Shown here one piece after another: positions 1 through 9,353 of a stretch of DNA of 64,000 nt (the stretch's first letter is position 1; the number at the start of each line of letters is the position of its first letter). Source of the DNA: Bradyrhizobium sp. CIAT3101 (GTDB lineage Bacteria > Pseudomonadota > Alphaproteobacteria > Rhizobiales > Xanthobacteraceae); assembly GCF_029714945.1 (NCBI RefSeq), contig NZ_CP121634.1, positions 7,647,001 to 7,711,000 on the forward strand, written 5' to 3'. A program made the translations under genes and the position numbers. The notes beneath the pieces were generated by a model that was not told where the DNA came from, did not search any database, and was given only the letters and a program-made list of their open reading frames with translations.

Positions 1-565
1 ACACGTTGGTGTTCTTGAAGGTCGAGGACGCAATCAGCTTGCCCTGAAGCGCAAGCTCGGCGACCGTGATGGTGGACGCCTGCGAGGAGTCCTTCAGCAT
101 CATGATCATGACGTTGCCGTAGGGCGGCAGCACGATGCGCACCGCTTGCGGCAGCACCACGCGGCGCATGGTGAGCCACCAGCCCATGCCGATCGACTGC
201 GCCGCCTCGATCTGGCCCTTGTCGATGGCCTCGATGCCAGCGCGGAAGTTTTCGGCCTGATAGGCTGAATAGGCGATGCCGAGCCCGAGGATCGCGGCCT
301 GCAACGCCGACAACGTGACGCCGAGATCGGGCATCACGAAGTAGAGGTAGAACAGCAGCACGATGATCGGAATGCCGCGGATCACGTTGATCAGGCTGGC
401 GCTGAGCATCGACAGTGCCTTGATGCCGGAGACCCGCATCATCGCCCAGATCAGGCCGAGCACCGTCGAGAGCAGCAACGAGCCGATCGTGACGACGATC
501 GTCAGTGCGACGCCGCTCATCAGGATCGGGAAGAACTCGACGGCGTCGTGCCAGAAGCCTTTCAT
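1..565 (-). CDS. Amino-acid ABC transporter permease (partial, runs off left edge)
   Basis: Inner-membrane permease of the polar amino-acid uptake (HisM/GlnP) family. About 188 residues are visible from the ATG at 565; the C-terminus lies outside the window. The protein opens with a periplasmic/TM segment (MKGFWHDAVEFFPILMSG) and has several hydrophobic helices. Its cytoplasmic EAA loop reads EAAQSIGMG, the contact site for the ATPase subunit. It begins 24 bases after the stop of the binding protein at 590-1348 on the same strand, so the two are very likely one operon, with the ATPase presumably further left. Substrate is not determinable; the neighbouring transaminase and DadA suggest an amino acid or related amine. 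Confidence 0.9.
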   Translation of the reverse strand, partial: MKGFWHDAVEFFPILMSGVALTIVVTIGSLLLSTVLGLIWAMMRVSGIKALSMLSASLINVIRGIPIIVLLFYLYFVMPDLGVTLSALQAAILGLGIAYSAYQAENFRAGIEAIDKGQIEAAQSIGMGWWLTMRRVVLPQAVRIVLPPYGNVMIMMLKDSSQASTITVAELALQGKLIASSTFKNTNV

Positions 566-589
566 CGGGAAGCCTGCGATCAGCCTCTA

Positions 590-1348
590 TCAGCCCTGTG
601 CCTTCAGGCCCCATTTGTCGAGGATCTTGTCGATGGTGCCGTTGGCCTTGAGCTTCGCCAGCGAGGCGTTGATCTTGCCGAGCAGCGCGGCCTCGCCCTT
701 GCGCACGCCGATGCCGACGGAGCCGACAGTGACGGGCTTGTAGCCGTCGACAAGCCGCACCTCGGGGAAGCCGCCCTGTTTGATGTTGTAGGCGAGGATC
801 GGATAGTCGGCGTAGCCGGCCTTGAGGCGGCCGGTGTTCACGTCGCGCAGGATATCGGGGATGGTGTCGTAGGCCTTGACGTCGGCGAACAGTCCGGTCT
901 TCTTCAGCGCATCGACGAAGGCAGTGCCTACTTGCGCGCCGACCGTCTCGCCCTTCAGATCGTCCTGCGTGGCATAAGCCTTGGTGTCGGTCTTCGGCAC
1001 CACCAAGCCTTCGCCATAGGTATAGATCGGGTCGGAGAAATCGACGACCTCCTTGCGCGGCGCCGTGATGAACATCGCAGCAGCGATGATGTCGATCTTG
1101 CTCGAGGTCAGCGACGGGATCAGTGCCGAGAACTGCATCGGCTCGATCTGCACGTTGAAGCCGGCATCCTTGCCGATTTCGGTGACGAGATCGACCATGA
1201 TGCCCTGAATGCTGTTGGTCTTGGTGTCGAGGAAGGTGAAGGGGATGCCGGTCGGCGTCGAGCCGACCTTCAGCACCTGCTGCGCCGATGCCGGCGTCAC
1301 CGCTGCAATCGCGAGTGCCGCGACCGCGGCCAGACCAAAACGCTTCAT
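590..1348 (-). CDS. Periplasmic amino-acid-binding protein of ABC transporter
   Basis: Solute-binding protein (SBP_bac_3 family), 252 aa, which captures an amino acid in the periplasm for the permease encoded just downstream. It has a Sec signal peptide (MKRFGLAAVAALAIAAVTPASA, cleavage near residue 22). The typical two-lobed family pattern follows, with PTGIPFTF near the start and GTAFVDALKKTG in the hinge region. The ATG at 1348 follows a purine-rich Shine-Dalgarno (AAAGGGGGA). It is divergent from the XRE-cupin regulator at 1510, which is the obvious candidate regulator. The ligand is not predictable by eye. Confidence 0.92.
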   Translation of the reverse strand: MKRFGLAAVAALAIAAVTPASAQQVLKVGSTPTGIPFTFLDTKTNSIQGIMVDLVTEIGKDAGFNVQIEPMQFSALIPSLTSSKIDIIAAAMFITAPRKEVVDFSDPIYTYGEGLVVPKTDTKAYATQDDLKGETVGAQVGTAFVDALKKTGLFADVKAYDTIPDILRDVNTGRLKAGYADYPILAYNIKQGGFPEVRLVDGYKPVTVGSVGIGVRKGEAALLGKINASLAKLKANGTIDKILDKWGLKAQG

Positions 1349-1509
1349 CGCATCCCCCTTTAGGTCCGGCCGGTGGCGGCGCTCGCATGTCGTGATCGCA
1401 GACGTTGCGGACCGAGCCGTTTCGGCCTATTTTCACCAATATGAAAATTTGGTCACACTTTCGCGGATGACGCAAGCGGTTTTCATGCACATGAAGGAAG
1501 CGGTTTGAC

Positions 1510-2169
1510 GTGAGCGGTGGCAAAAGAATGCGCAAACCGGCCGCCGCAAAGCCGGCCAGGAAGGTCAAGAAGGCTATCGCGAAGCCGGCGGAGCCGGCAA
1601 TGGACGTCGCGGTCGGCCGCCGCATCAGGGATCTCCGACGCGTCAGGCAATTCTCGCTCGAAACGGTCGCGGCGCGCACGGACCTGTCGATCGGCTTCCT
1701 CAGCCAGATCGAGCGCGGCCTTTCGTCGCCTTCCCTGCGTGTGCTGGCCACGCTCGCCGACGTGCTCGGCGTCGGCATCGCCGCACTGTTCGGCGCCAGC
1801 CCGAGCGCCGACGGCGCGTCCGATCAGGTCGTTACGCGCGGATTGCAGCGTCCCGAGCTGAAACTGTGGCGCACCGGCGTGTCCAAACAATTGCTGAGCC
1901 CTGCAAATGCCGACAACAAGCTGAACCTGTTCCTGGTGCATCTGGAGCCTGGCGGCTCGACCGGCGACGAGCTGTACACCCATGACGGCGAAGAGGCCGG
2001 CCTCGTGCTCGAAGGCGAGATGATGTTGACGGTAGACAGCGAGACCTGGTCGCTGAAGACCGGCGACAGCTTTCGGTTTGCAAGCCGCAGGCCGCACCGG
2101 TTTTCCAATCCGGCGCAGGATGCGAAGGCCGTGGTGCTTTGGGTGAATTGCGTGACGGGGGCGGGGTAG
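1510..2169 (+). CDS. XRE-family regulator with C-terminal cupin domain
   Basis: Cytoplasmic transcription regulator, 219 aa. A basic N-terminal tail (about residues 1-30, Lys/Ala/Pro-rich) precedes a helix-turn-helix of XRE type (about 35-90, RRIRDLRRVRQFSLETVAAR). A C-terminal cupin_2 barrel (about 140-215, containing HDGEEAGLVLEGE and RPHRFSNP) probably senses a small ligand. The start is GTG at 1510 with AAGGAAG upstream; an in-frame ATG at 1528 is the alternative. It is transcribed divergently from the ABC transporter operon, so local control of uptake is likely. Regulators of this build commonly control amine or amino-acid catabolism (PuuR-like). A second gene of the same architecture lies at 5153. 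Confidence 0.88.
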   Translation: MSGGKRMRKPAAAKPARKVKKAIAKPAEPAMDVAVGRRIRDLRRVRQFSLETVAARTDLSIGFLSQIERGLSSPSLRVLATLADVLGVGIAALFGASPSADGASDQVVTRGLQRPELKLWRTGVSKQLLSPANADNKLNLFLVHLEPGGSTGDELYTHDGEEAGLVLEGEMMLTVDSETWSLKTGDSFRFASRRPHRFSNPAQDAKAVVLWVNCVTGAG

Positions 2170-2203
2170 CTTCTTTTCACGCAGCGAGCGCAACCCCAAA
2201 CCC

Positions 2204-2313
2204 CGTCATCCTGAGGTGCGAGCAAAGCGAGCCTCGAAGGATGCACGGCCCCGATAGAGCTGGGCCGTCGCCCTTCGAGGGCCGCTGAAGGAGCGGCCAC
2301 CTCAGGGTGACGG
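2204..2313. repeat. Interspersed palindromic repeat
   Basis: Outer arms CGTCATCCTGAGGTG and CACCTCAGGGTGACG are inverted copies of each other with one mismatch. The inside is also self-complementary around GGCCGTCGCCCTTCGAGG. This is a typical multicopy intergenic element of Bradyrhizobium-like genomes. It fills the gap between the convergent regulator and dadA genes and may also act as a bidirectional terminator. Confidence 0.7.
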
Positions 2314-2339
2314 TGATGGATAGATTCGCAGGAGGACGC

Positions 2340-3605
2340 TTAGCCAAACCTGTGCGCGTACCGATCCACCGTCAGCGCACTCACATCCACATCCGGCTTC
2401 TTGCCCGACAGCATGTCCGCGAGCACGCGCCCCGAACCGCAGGACATGGTCCAGCCGAGCGTGCCGTGGCCGGTGTTGAGGTGGAGGTTGGAATATTGCG
2501 TCGGGCCGATCACGGGCGGGCCGTCCGGTGTCATCGGGCGCAGGCCGCTCCAGAACGTCGCCTTGGAGAGATCGCCGCCGCGCGGGAACAGATCGGTCAG
2601 CGAGTGATCGAGCGTGGCACGGCGGGCTTCGTAGAGCTTGGTCGAGAAGCCCGAGATCTCGGCGGTGCCGCCGACACGGATGCGATTACCGAGGCGCGTG
2701 ATCGCGACCTTGTAGCTCTCGTCCATCACGGTCGATTCCGGCGCGCCGGATGCGTCCTTGATCGGCACCGTGATCGAATATCCCTTCACCGGGTAGACCG
2801 GCAGCGAGATGCCGAGCGGCGCGGCCATCCGCGACGAATAGCTTCCGAGCGCGAGGACGTAAGCGTCCGCCTGTAACGTCCCGGCGCTGGTCGCGACGCC
2901 GCTGACGCGGCCGCCATCCGTGACGATGCGATCGATGCCGGTATTGAACATGAAGCGCACGCCCAGCGCCTGGGCATGCTTGGCAAGCGCCTGCGTGAAC
3001 AGGTGGCAGTCGCCGGTCTCGTCCTGCGGCAACCGAAGCCCGCCGACGAATTTTTCCTTCACGCCCGCAAGCGCCGGCTCGACCGCGATGCAGCCCTCGC
3101 GGCTCAGCGTCTCATAAGGCACGCCGTACTGCTTGAGCACCGCGACGTCTTCGCCGGTGCCGTCGAGCTGCGCCTGATAGCGGAACAGCTGGAGCGTCCC
3201 CTGCGAGCGCTCGTCATACTGAATGCCGATGTCACGGCGCAGGTCGCGCAGAGAGTCGCGGCTGTATTCCGCGATCGGGATCATCCGGCTCTTGTTGACC
3301 GCATAGCGCGCGCTGGTGCAGTTGCGCAGCATCTTGAGCAGCCAGACCCACATCACGGGGTCGAGCTTCGGCCGGATCACCAGCGGGCCGTGTTTCATCA
3401 GCAGCCATTTGACCGCCTTCACCGGCACGCCGGGGCCGGCCCATGGCGAGGAGTAGCCGGGCGACACTTCGCCGGCATTGGCAAAAGATGTCTCCAGCGC
3501 CGGTTCGGGCTGACGATCGACGACCGTCACTTCGTGGCCGGCACGGGCGAGGTAGTAGGCAGAGGTGACACCGATGACACCGCTGCCGAGGATCAGAACT
3601 TTCAC
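2340..3605 (-). CDS. dadA: D-amino acid dehydrogenase small subunit (DadA-type FAD oxidoreductase)
   Basis: Membrane-associated flavoprotein of the DAO family, 421 aa, matching the usual DadA length (about 416-430). It oxidises D-amino acids to 2-oxo acids and ammonia, passing electrons to the quinone pool. The N-terminal dinucleotide-binding motif is [17 protein letters not shown]. Family blocks [22 protein letters not shown] and a C-terminal [15 protein letters not shown] (FAD contact) are intact. The start is GTG at 3605. It lies 70 bases downstream of the transaminase gene on the same strand, suggesting an operon. No alanine racemase gene is visible nearby. Confidence 0.9.
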   Translation of the reverse strand: MKVLILGSGVIGVTSAYYLARAGHEVTVVDRQPEPALETSFANAGEVSPGYSSPWAGPGVPVKAVKWLLMKHGPLVIRPKLDPVMWVWLLKMLRNCTSARYAVNKSRMIPIAEYSRDSLRDLRRDIGIQYDERSQGTLQLFRYQAQLDGTGEDVAVLKQYGVPYETLSREGCIAVEPALAGVKEKFVGGLRLPQDETGDCHLFTQALAKHAQALGVRFMFNTGIDRIVTDGGRVSGVATSAGTLQADAYVLALGSYSSRMAAPLGISLPVYPVKGYSITVPIKDASGAPESTVMDESYKVAITRLGNRIRVGGTAEISGFSTKLYEARRATLDHSLTDLFPRGGDLSKATFWSGLRPMTPDGPPVIGPTQYSNLHLNTGHGTLGWTMSCGSGRVLADMLSGKKPDVDVSALTVDRYAHRFG

Positions 3606-3675
3606 GCTTGGTCAAACTCCCGCGGCATTACGCGCGCCGCTGCAAGATAGAACCCTGCAACGGCGAGAGCAATTA

Positions 3676-5004
3676 TCAGGCCACCTTCTTGATGGCGTCA
3701 CCGAGGATCGAGACCATCTGGTCGATGTGGCTCTTCTCGACGATGAGCGGAGGCGACATCGCAAAGCTGTCGCCGCTCATGCGCAGATAGAGGCCGGTGT
3801 TGAAGCAGTCGACCATGACGTCGTAGCCGCGCGCGCCGACGACGCCGTCACGCGGCGCGAGCTCGACCGCGCCCATCAGGCCGCAATTGCGGATGTCGAC
3901 GACGTTCGGCAGACCCTTGAGCGAATGCAGCGCATCGCGCCAGTATTCGGCCATCGTCGCACCTCGCGTGAGCAGCCCCTCATCCTTGTAGATGTCGAGC
4001 GTCGCGATACCCGCGGCGCAGGCGGTCGGATGCGCGGAATAAGTGTAGCCGTGGAACAGCTCCATCGCATTCTCCGGCCCGACCATCATGCCATCATGAA
4101 CCTTGCGGCTCGCAAACACGGCGCCGCAGGGAATGGTGCCGTTGGTGATGCCCTTGGCCGTCGTCATCAGGTCCGGCGTGACGCCGAAGAAATTGGCGGC
4201 GAACGGCGTGCCGAGACGGCCGAAACCGGTGATGACCTCGTCGAAGATCAGGAGGATGCCGTGCTTGTCGCAGATCGCGCGCAGGCGCTGCAGATAGCCC
4301 TTCGGCGGCGGCAGCACCGCGGTCGAGCCCGGCACCGGCTCGACGATGACGGCGGCGATGGTCTCGGCACCATGCAAGGCCACCAGACGCTCGAGATCGT
4401 CGGCGAGCTCGGCGCCGTGTTCGGGCTGGTCCTTGGCGAAGGCGTTGCGGGAGAGATCGTGGGTATGGCGGATGTGATCGACGCCCGGCAGCAGCGTGGC
4501 GAAGGCGCGACGGTTGGCGACCATGCCGCCGACCGAGGTGCCGCCGAAGCCGACGCCGTGATAGCCGCGCTCGCGGCCGATCAGGCGGGTGCGGCTCGAC
4601 TGGCCGTTGGCGCGATGATAGGCGAGCGCGATCTTCAGCGCGGTGTCGACCGATTCAGAGCCGGAGTTGGTGAAGAAGATGCGATCGAGGCCCTTGGGCG
4701 CGATCTCGGCAAGGCGCTCGGCGAAATCGAAGGCCAGCGGATGGCCCATCTGGAAGGTCGGTGCGAAGTCCAGCGTCATCAGCTGCCGCTCGACGGCGGC
4801 GGCGATCTGCTTGCGGCCGTGGCCGGCATTGACGCACCAGAGGCCGGCGGAGCCATCGATCACCTTGCGGCCGTCGACGGTGGTGTAGTGCATGCCCTCG
4901 GCCGAGGAGAACAGCCGCGGCGCCTTCTTGAACTGACGGTTGGCCGTGAACGGCATCCAGAACGAGTCGGTCTTGATAGTGTTCGGAATCTGATGAAGGG
5001 TCAC
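3676..5004 (-). CDS. Class III omega-aminotransferase (beta-alanine/polyamine--pyruvate type)
   Basis: PLP-dependent aminotransferase of class III, 442 aa, acting on omega-amino groups with pyruvate as the likely acceptor. FTANRQFKKAPRLF at the N-terminus is typical of the beta-alanine--pyruvate/BauA subgroup. The PLP region shows IFDEVITGFGRLG and then TTAKGITNG with the Schiff-base lysine. The open frame extends upstream, but the GTG at 5004 has AAAGGAG nine bases before it and gives the family start (residues TLHQIPNTIK). It is divergent from the XRE-cupin gene at 5153, whose product probably controls it. With dadA downstream it suggests a short amine or amino-acid catabolic operon. The exact substrate is uncertain. 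Confidence 0.9.
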   Translation of the reverse strand: MTLHQIPNTIKTDSFWMPFTANRQFKKAPRLFSSAEGMHYTTVDGRKVIDGSAGLWCVNAGHGRKQIAAAVERQLMTLDFAPTFQMGHPLAFDFAERLAEIAPKGLDRIFFTNSGSESVDTALKIALAYHRANGQSSRTRLIGRERGYHGVGFGGTSVGGMVANRRAFATLLPGVDHIRHTHDLSRNAFAKDQPEHGAELADDLERLVALHGAETIAAVIVEPVPGSTAVLPPPKGYLQRLRAICDKHGILLIFDEVITGFGRLGTPFAANFFGVTPDLMTTAKGITNGTIPCGAVFASRKVHDGMMVGPENAMELFHGYTYSAHPTACAAGIATLDIYKDEGLLTRGATMAEYWRDALHSLKGLPNVVDIRNCGLMGAVELAPRDGVVGARGYDVMVDCFNTGLYLRMSGDSFAMSPPLIVEKSHIDQMVSILGDAIKKVA

Positions 5005-5152
5005 GGGCCACGCTCCTTTGCTGACGGGATAGCAGAGGCACGGCTTCCAAAGCGCAACAAGTCCTTTTCTGACGATCTGCAAGCCATTGATTTCACTGGG
5101 CCTGCCGGTCCATATTTGCGCGATCCGCAACACCTGCAACAGGGATTTGGGC

Positions 5153-5701
5153 ATGAGCGTCGACATCGGTGGACGGCTGCGATTCATCCGGGCGCGCCAG
5201 AAGCTGTCGCAGCGCGAGCTCGCCAAGCGCGCCGGCGTCACCAATTCGACGATTTCGCTGATCGAATCCAACCAGATGAACCCGTCGGTGGGCGCGCTCA
5301 AGCGCATCCTCGACGGGATCCCGATGGGGCTTGCCGAGTTCTTCGCCCTGGAGCCAGAGACGCGGCGCAAGATCTTTTATCGCTCGGAGGAGCTGACCGA
5401 GGTCGGCAAGAAGCCGATCTCCTATCGCCAGATCGGCGACAATCTGTTCGGCCGCAGCCTGCAGATCCTGAAAGAGCGCTACGAGCCCGGCAGCGACACC
5501 GGGCGCGTGCATCTCGTTCATGACGGCGAGGAAGGCGGCATCGTGATTTCGGGAAAGCTCGAAGTCACCGTCGAGGACGAGCGCCGCATTCTCAATCCGG
5601 GCGATGCCTATTATTTCGAGAGCCGCCGTCCGCATCGCTTTCGCTGCGTCGGCGGCAAGGCCTGCGAAGTGATCTCGGCTTGCACGCCGCCGACGTTTTA
5701 G
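5153..5701 (+). CDS. XRE-cupin regulator (PuuR-like)
   Basis: Transcription regulator, 182 aa. It has an N-terminal XRE helix-turn-helix (about residues 8-62, LRFIRARQKLSQRELAKRAG). A C-terminal cupin_2 domain (about 110-180) contains VHDGEEGGIVISGKLE and ends in ESRRPHRFRC. The domain order and length match PuuR, the repressor of putrescine utilisation. The start is the ATG at 5153 (MSVDIGG); a longer in-frame opening at 5087 has no family support. The divergent partner is an omega-aminotransferase, consistent with control of amine degradation. It is distinct in sequence from the similar regulator at 1510. Confidence 0.9.
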   Translation: MSVDIGGRLRFIRARQKLSQRELAKRAGVTNSTISLIESNQMNPSVGALKRILDGIPMGLAEFFALEPETRRKIFYRSEELTEVGKKPISYRQIGDNLFGRSLQILKERYEPGSDTGRVHLVHDGEEGGIVISGKLEVTVEDERRILNPGDAYYFESRRPHRFRCVGGKACEVISACTPPTF

Positions 5702-5847
5702 AGCGCACCAGCGTTATCCGGGATCCTACGGAGTGCCCCGGTGTCTTACGGAGCTTGATGCATCTCAATTTCCGCGCGTCCGTCCTCTATACGTTGCGAG
5801 CCGTAGCCGAGAGACATTCCGGCGCCGCTTCATAACCAGGCTCGCAG

Positions 5848-6000
5848 ATGAAGATCACGCTCGCCAATGCAGAGGCCGCGCTCGACGAAGTGCAGCGCGA
5901 CGCCGACAAGCTCCACTCGGAGGAGCTGCGCAGGGCCATTGCCGACTACATCGAGACGCAGCGCGAAGCGCTTAGGGCACTCCGCAAGAAGCTGCATTAG
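5848..6000 (+). CDS. Small hypothetical helical protein (50 aa)
   Basis: A 50-residue frame from ATG 5848 to TAG 6000, with good high-GC third-position bias. The product begins MKITLANAEAALDEVQRD and is almost entirely predicted helix, rich in Glu, Asp, Ala, Arg and Lys, with no membrane segment. CAGG lies a few bases upstream as a weak ribosome site. It stands alone between the XRE-cupin gene and the molybdenum hydroxylase operon. No function is recognised. Confidence 0.5.
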   Translation: MKITLANAEAALDEVQRDADKLHSEELRRAIADYIETQREALRALRKKLH

Positions 6001-6046
6001 CGATACGCGGCGGAACGAGATGATCTCGTCCCGCCTTTTGCTTGCT

Positions 6047-8308
6047 TCAGCCCTGCACCAGCAGTTCCTCGATCCTGATCGGAAAGCGGCGCACCCGCAC
6101 GCCGGTCGCGTGCCAGACGGCATTGGCGACCGCGCCGGCGCTGCCGGTGATGCCGATCTCGCCGACGCCCTTGATGCCGAGCGCATTGACGTGCGGATCG
6201 TGCTCCTCGACCGTAATCACGTCGAGCGGCGGCACGTCGGCATTCACCGGAATGTGGTACTCGCCGAGATTGGCATTCATGATCCGGCCACTGCGGCGGT
6301 CGGTGATGGCCTCTTCGTGCAGCGCAAAGGACATGCCCCAGATCATGCCGCCGAACAGCTGGCTCTTCACCAGATGCGGGTTGACGATGCGTCCCGCGGC
6401 GAAGGCGCCGACCATGCGGGTGACGCGGATCTGGCCGAGTTCGGGATCGACCTTCACCTCGGCGAACACCGCACCATGGGCATGCATCGCATACTCTTCC
6501 ATCGCTGCCGGATTCGGCGCACCGGTGCCGCGGGCCTCGATTTCGGCGACGCCTGCCCGCGCGAGGATCTCGGTGTAGCCCTCGCCGCGGCTCTCGTCGT
6601 CGCGCCGGATCAACCGGCCATCGCGCGCGATCACCCCGGCATTGCCGGCGCCGAACAGCGGCGAGCGCTCGTCATTGGTGGCGAGGTCGGCGAGCTTGGC
6701 GATGACGGCCGCGCCCGCGCTGTGGATCGCCGCGCCCGCGGTCGCCGTGTGCGCCGAGCCGCCGGCGATGCCGGCGTCCGGCAGGTCGGACGTGCCAGCC
6801 TTGAACGTGACGCGATCGATATCGAGCCCGACGGCGTCGGCCGCGATCTGGGCAAGTGCCGTCCAGGCGCCCTGCCCCATATCGTGCGCCCCGATCTCCA
6901 TCGCGCCCGTGCCGTCACGGCGGATCGCCGCGCGCGCTTCGGCCTGGAACATCAGCGCGGGGAATGTCGCGGTGCCCATCCCCCAGCCGACCAGCAGTCC
7001 GGCATCATCGCGCATCTGTCGCGGCTGGAGCGAGCGCTTCGCCCAGCCGAAACGCGCCGCGCCCTGATCGTAACAGGCACGCAGCGCTTTCGAGGAAAAC
7101 GGTTTGCCGGTGATCGGCTCGACCTCGGCATAGTTCTTCAGGCGGAAGGCGAGCGGATCCATATCGCAGGCCCAGGCCATCTCGTCGATCGCGCTTTCCA
7201 GTGCAATCGATCCCGTGGCCTCGCCCGGCGCACGCATGAACAATGGCGTGCCGGTGTTGACGCGCACGGCGTCATGCGAGGTGCGGATCGCAGGCGCCGC
7301 ATAGAGCGTATGCGAGGCGTCAGCCGCCGGTTCGTAGAAATCGTCGAACGTGCTCGACACGGTGCGGGCGTGGTGATCGAGCGCGGTGAGCCGTCCCTCG
7401 GCGTCGGCACCGATGCGCAGGCGCTGACGCGTCGGCGCGCGATGGCCGACCGGGCCATACATCTGCTCGCGGCGCAGCACGAGCTTGACCGGCTTGCCGA
7501 CCAGCTTTGCCGCCATGATGCCGAGGACCGGAGGCCCCGCCATCAGCCCCTTCGAGCCGAAGCCGCCGCCGAGGAACGGGCTGCGGATGTGGATCTTGTC
7601 ATGGGGAATGCCGAATAGCTCGGCAACACGCGCCAGGGACAACATCAATCCCTGGGTCGGCATGTCGATCTGAACACTGTCGCCGTTCCAGTGAGCCACG
7701 ATCGCGTGCGGCTCCATCGCGTTGTGATATTGCGCGGGCGTCTCGTAAATCGAGTCGATCTGCTTATCCGCTGATGCAAGCCCTGCCGCGACATCGCCAT
7801 GGTGATTTTCGGTTGGGTTGCCGACACCAACGACCGGCGGCACGTAGCTTTCACCAGCATCAAGCCCGACGAGCGCGGGCAGCGCTTCATAACGCGGCGC
7901 CAGCAGCACCGCGCCCTCGGTCGCCGCCTCGAGCGTCTCGGCGATCACGACGGCGATGGGCTGGTTGGCGTAGCGAACCTCGTTGCTCTGCAGCACCTCC
8001 ATCCGGAACACGAACGGATTGGTCTTGATCTCCGGATCGATCGCAAGCTGCGGCTTGTGGTCCGCCGTCATGACGTCGACGACGCCGGGATGACGCTTGG
8101 CGGCCGCGACATCGAGCGAGGTCACGCGGCCATGCGCGATGCTGGACACGGCCATCACCGCAAACAGCATGCCGGGCGGATGATTGTCGGCCGCGTAAGT
8201 CGCCTGTCCCTTGACCTTGAGCACGCCGTCGCGGCGGGTCAGGGGTTGGCCGATGCTCGAGCCGTGACGGAGATGGGCGGGAGCGCTGGTGAGATTGAGC
8301 TCAGGCAT
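6047..8308 (-). CDS. Molybdenum hydroxylase large subunit (xanthine dehydrogenase family, Moco-binding)
   Basis: Catalytic subunit of a three-gene molybdenum hydroxylase (xanthine dehydrogenase/aldehyde oxidoreductase family), about 753 aa. It binds molybdopterin cytosine dinucleotide and hydroxylates aldehydes or N-heterocycles. The C-terminal GVGEIGITGSAGAV carries the glutamate typical of the family active site. FLGGGFGSKG and MRAPGEATG are the usual Moco-contact glycine motifs. The ATG at 8308 (MPELNLTSAP) overlaps the end of the FAD-subunit gene by 8 bases, so translation is probably coupled. Order and sizes match PaoABC/YagTSR rather than single-chain xanthine dehydrogenase. Substrate is unknown; no dedicated XdhC chaperone is visible. 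Confidence 0.9.
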   Translation of the reverse strand: MPELNLTSAPAHLRHGSSIGQPLTRRDGVLKVKGQATYAADNHPPGMLFAVMAVSSIAHGRVTSLDVAAAKRHPGVVDVMTADHKPQLAIDPEIKTNPFVFRMEVLQSNEVRYANQPIAVVIAETLEAATEGAVLLAPRYEALPALVGLDAGESYVPPVVGVGNPTENHHGDVAAGLASADKQIDSIYETPAQYHNAMEPHAIVAHWNGDSVQIDMPTQGLMLSLARVAELFGIPHDKIHIRSPFLGGGFGSKGLMAGPPVLGIMAAKLVGKPVKLVLRREQMYGPVGHRAPTRQRLRIGADAEGRLTALDHHARTVSSTFDDFYEPAADASHTLYAAPAIRTSHDAVRVNTGTPLFMRAPGEATGSIALESAIDEMAWACDMDPLAFRLKNYAEVEPITGKPFSSKALRACYDQGAARFGWAKRSLQPRQMRDDAGLLVGWGMGTATFPALMFQAEARAAIRRDGTGAMEIGAHDMGQGAWTALAQIAADAVGLDIDRVTFKAGTSDLPDAGIAGGSAHTATAGAAIHSAGAAVIAKLADLATNDERSPLFGAGNAGVIARDGRLIRRDDESRGEGYTEILARAGVAEIEARGTGAPNPAAMEEYAMHAHGAVFAEVKVDPELGQIRVTRMVGAFAAGRIVNPHLVKSQLFGGMIWGMSFALHEEAITDRRSGRIMNANLGEYHIPVNADVPPLDVITVEEHDPHVNALGIKGVGEIGITGSAGAVANAVWHATGVRVRRFPIRIEELLVQG

Positions 8309-9353
8309 GAATGGCTCCAGACGAAGCAAAGGGGGATGCCGGCAGCGCGGGGATGCGCGCAGGCGTACCGGCAGCGGCGAGGGTCAGCGCGCGCACGACG
8401 ATGCGGCGCGCCAGCTCGATCTTGTAGGCGTTGTCGCCGGACGGCTTTGCGTCGGCGAGCGCGCGCCAGGCGGCTTCCTGGAAGGCATCCGCCGTTGGCG
8501 CGACGCCCTTGAGGACGTCTTCCGCGGCGCGGGCACGCCAGGGTTTGGCGGCGACGCCGCCAAGCGCAAGCCGGGCTTCCGCGATCTTGCCGTTCTCGAT
8601 CCGCAGCGCCGCCGCAGCCGAGACGATGGCGAATGCGTAGGACGTGCGCTCGCGCACCTTGAGATAACGCGCATGCGCGGCGAAACCACGCGCTGCGGGC
8701 GGCAGGCGCACCGCAACGATGAGATCGCCGGGCTCGAGCACGGACTCGCGCTCAGGCGTATCGCCGGGCAGGCGATGCAATTCGTCGAGTGCGATCTCGC
8801 GACGGCCGTTTCTGCCTTCGATCTCGACGATGGCTCCGAGCGCCACAAGCGGTACGCAGAAGTCGGACGGATGCGTGGCGATGCAGCTCTCACTCCAGCC
8901 GAGCACGGCGTGCGTCCGGTTCTCGCCGTCGCGGGCGTCGCAGCCGCTGCCGGCCTCGCGCTTGTTGCAGCGGCTCGCTGTGTCGTAGAAATAGGCGCAA
9001 CGGGTCCGCTGCAGCAGATTGCCGCCCACGGTCGCGGCGTTGCGCAGTTGCGCGGAGGCGCCAGAGAGAAGCGCTTCCGCGACGGCCGGATAGGATTTTG
9101 CGAACTCCGCATCATGCGCGAGATCGGCATTGCTGACGAGCGCGCCGATCCGCAACGACCCGTCGGCGAGAGTCTCGATTTGATCGAGACCGTCGAGATG
9201 CGTGACGTCGACCAAACGATCGGGTCGGCTGACGTTGCCCTTCATCAGGTCGAGCAGATTGGTGCCAGCAGCGAGATAGGTCGCGCCCGGCTGGGCGGCG
9301 GCGGCGACGGCCTCTGCGACCGTGGCGGGCCTGATGTAATCGAACTGTTTCAT
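8301..9353 (-). CDS. Molybdenum hydroxylase FAD subunit with extra Fe-S-type cysteine insert (PaoB-like)
   Basis: Medium subunit, 350 aa, carrying FAD and transferring electrons from the [2Fe-2S] subunit. The N-terminus begins [16 protein letters not shown], and AAGTNLLDLMKG is the FAD-binding loop. A cysteine-rich insert near residues 125-170 contains RCAYFYDTASRCNKR, SGCDA and SCIATHPSD. In E. coli PaoB the corresponding insert binds an additional [4Fe-4S] cluster, so this protein probably does too. Its ATG shares four bases (ATGA) with the upstream [2Fe-2S] gene. Confidence 0.9.
   Translation of the reverse strand: MKQFDYIRPATVAEAVAAAAQPGATYLAAGTNLLDLMKGNVSRPDRLVDVTHLDGLDQIETLADGSLRIGALVSNADLAHDAEFAKSYPAVAEALLSGASAQLRNAATVGGNLLQRTRCAYFYDTASRCNKREAGSGCDARDGENRTHAVLGWSESCIATHPSDFCVPLVALGAIVEIEGRNGRREIALDELHRLPGDTPERESVLEPGDLIVAVRLPPAARGFAAHARYLKVRERTSYAFAIVSAAAALRIENGKIAEARLALGGVAAKPWRARAAEDVLKGVAPTADAFQEAAWRALADAKPSGDNAYKIELARRIVVRALTLAAAGTPARIPALPASPFASSGAIHA

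Noticed and set aside
3565..5523. 652-aa plus-strand frame opposite the transaminase
   Set aside because: Arg/Asp/His-rich, no family motifs. The opposite strand encodes a clear class III aminotransferase with ribosome site and catalytic lysine, so this is a GC-bias shadow.
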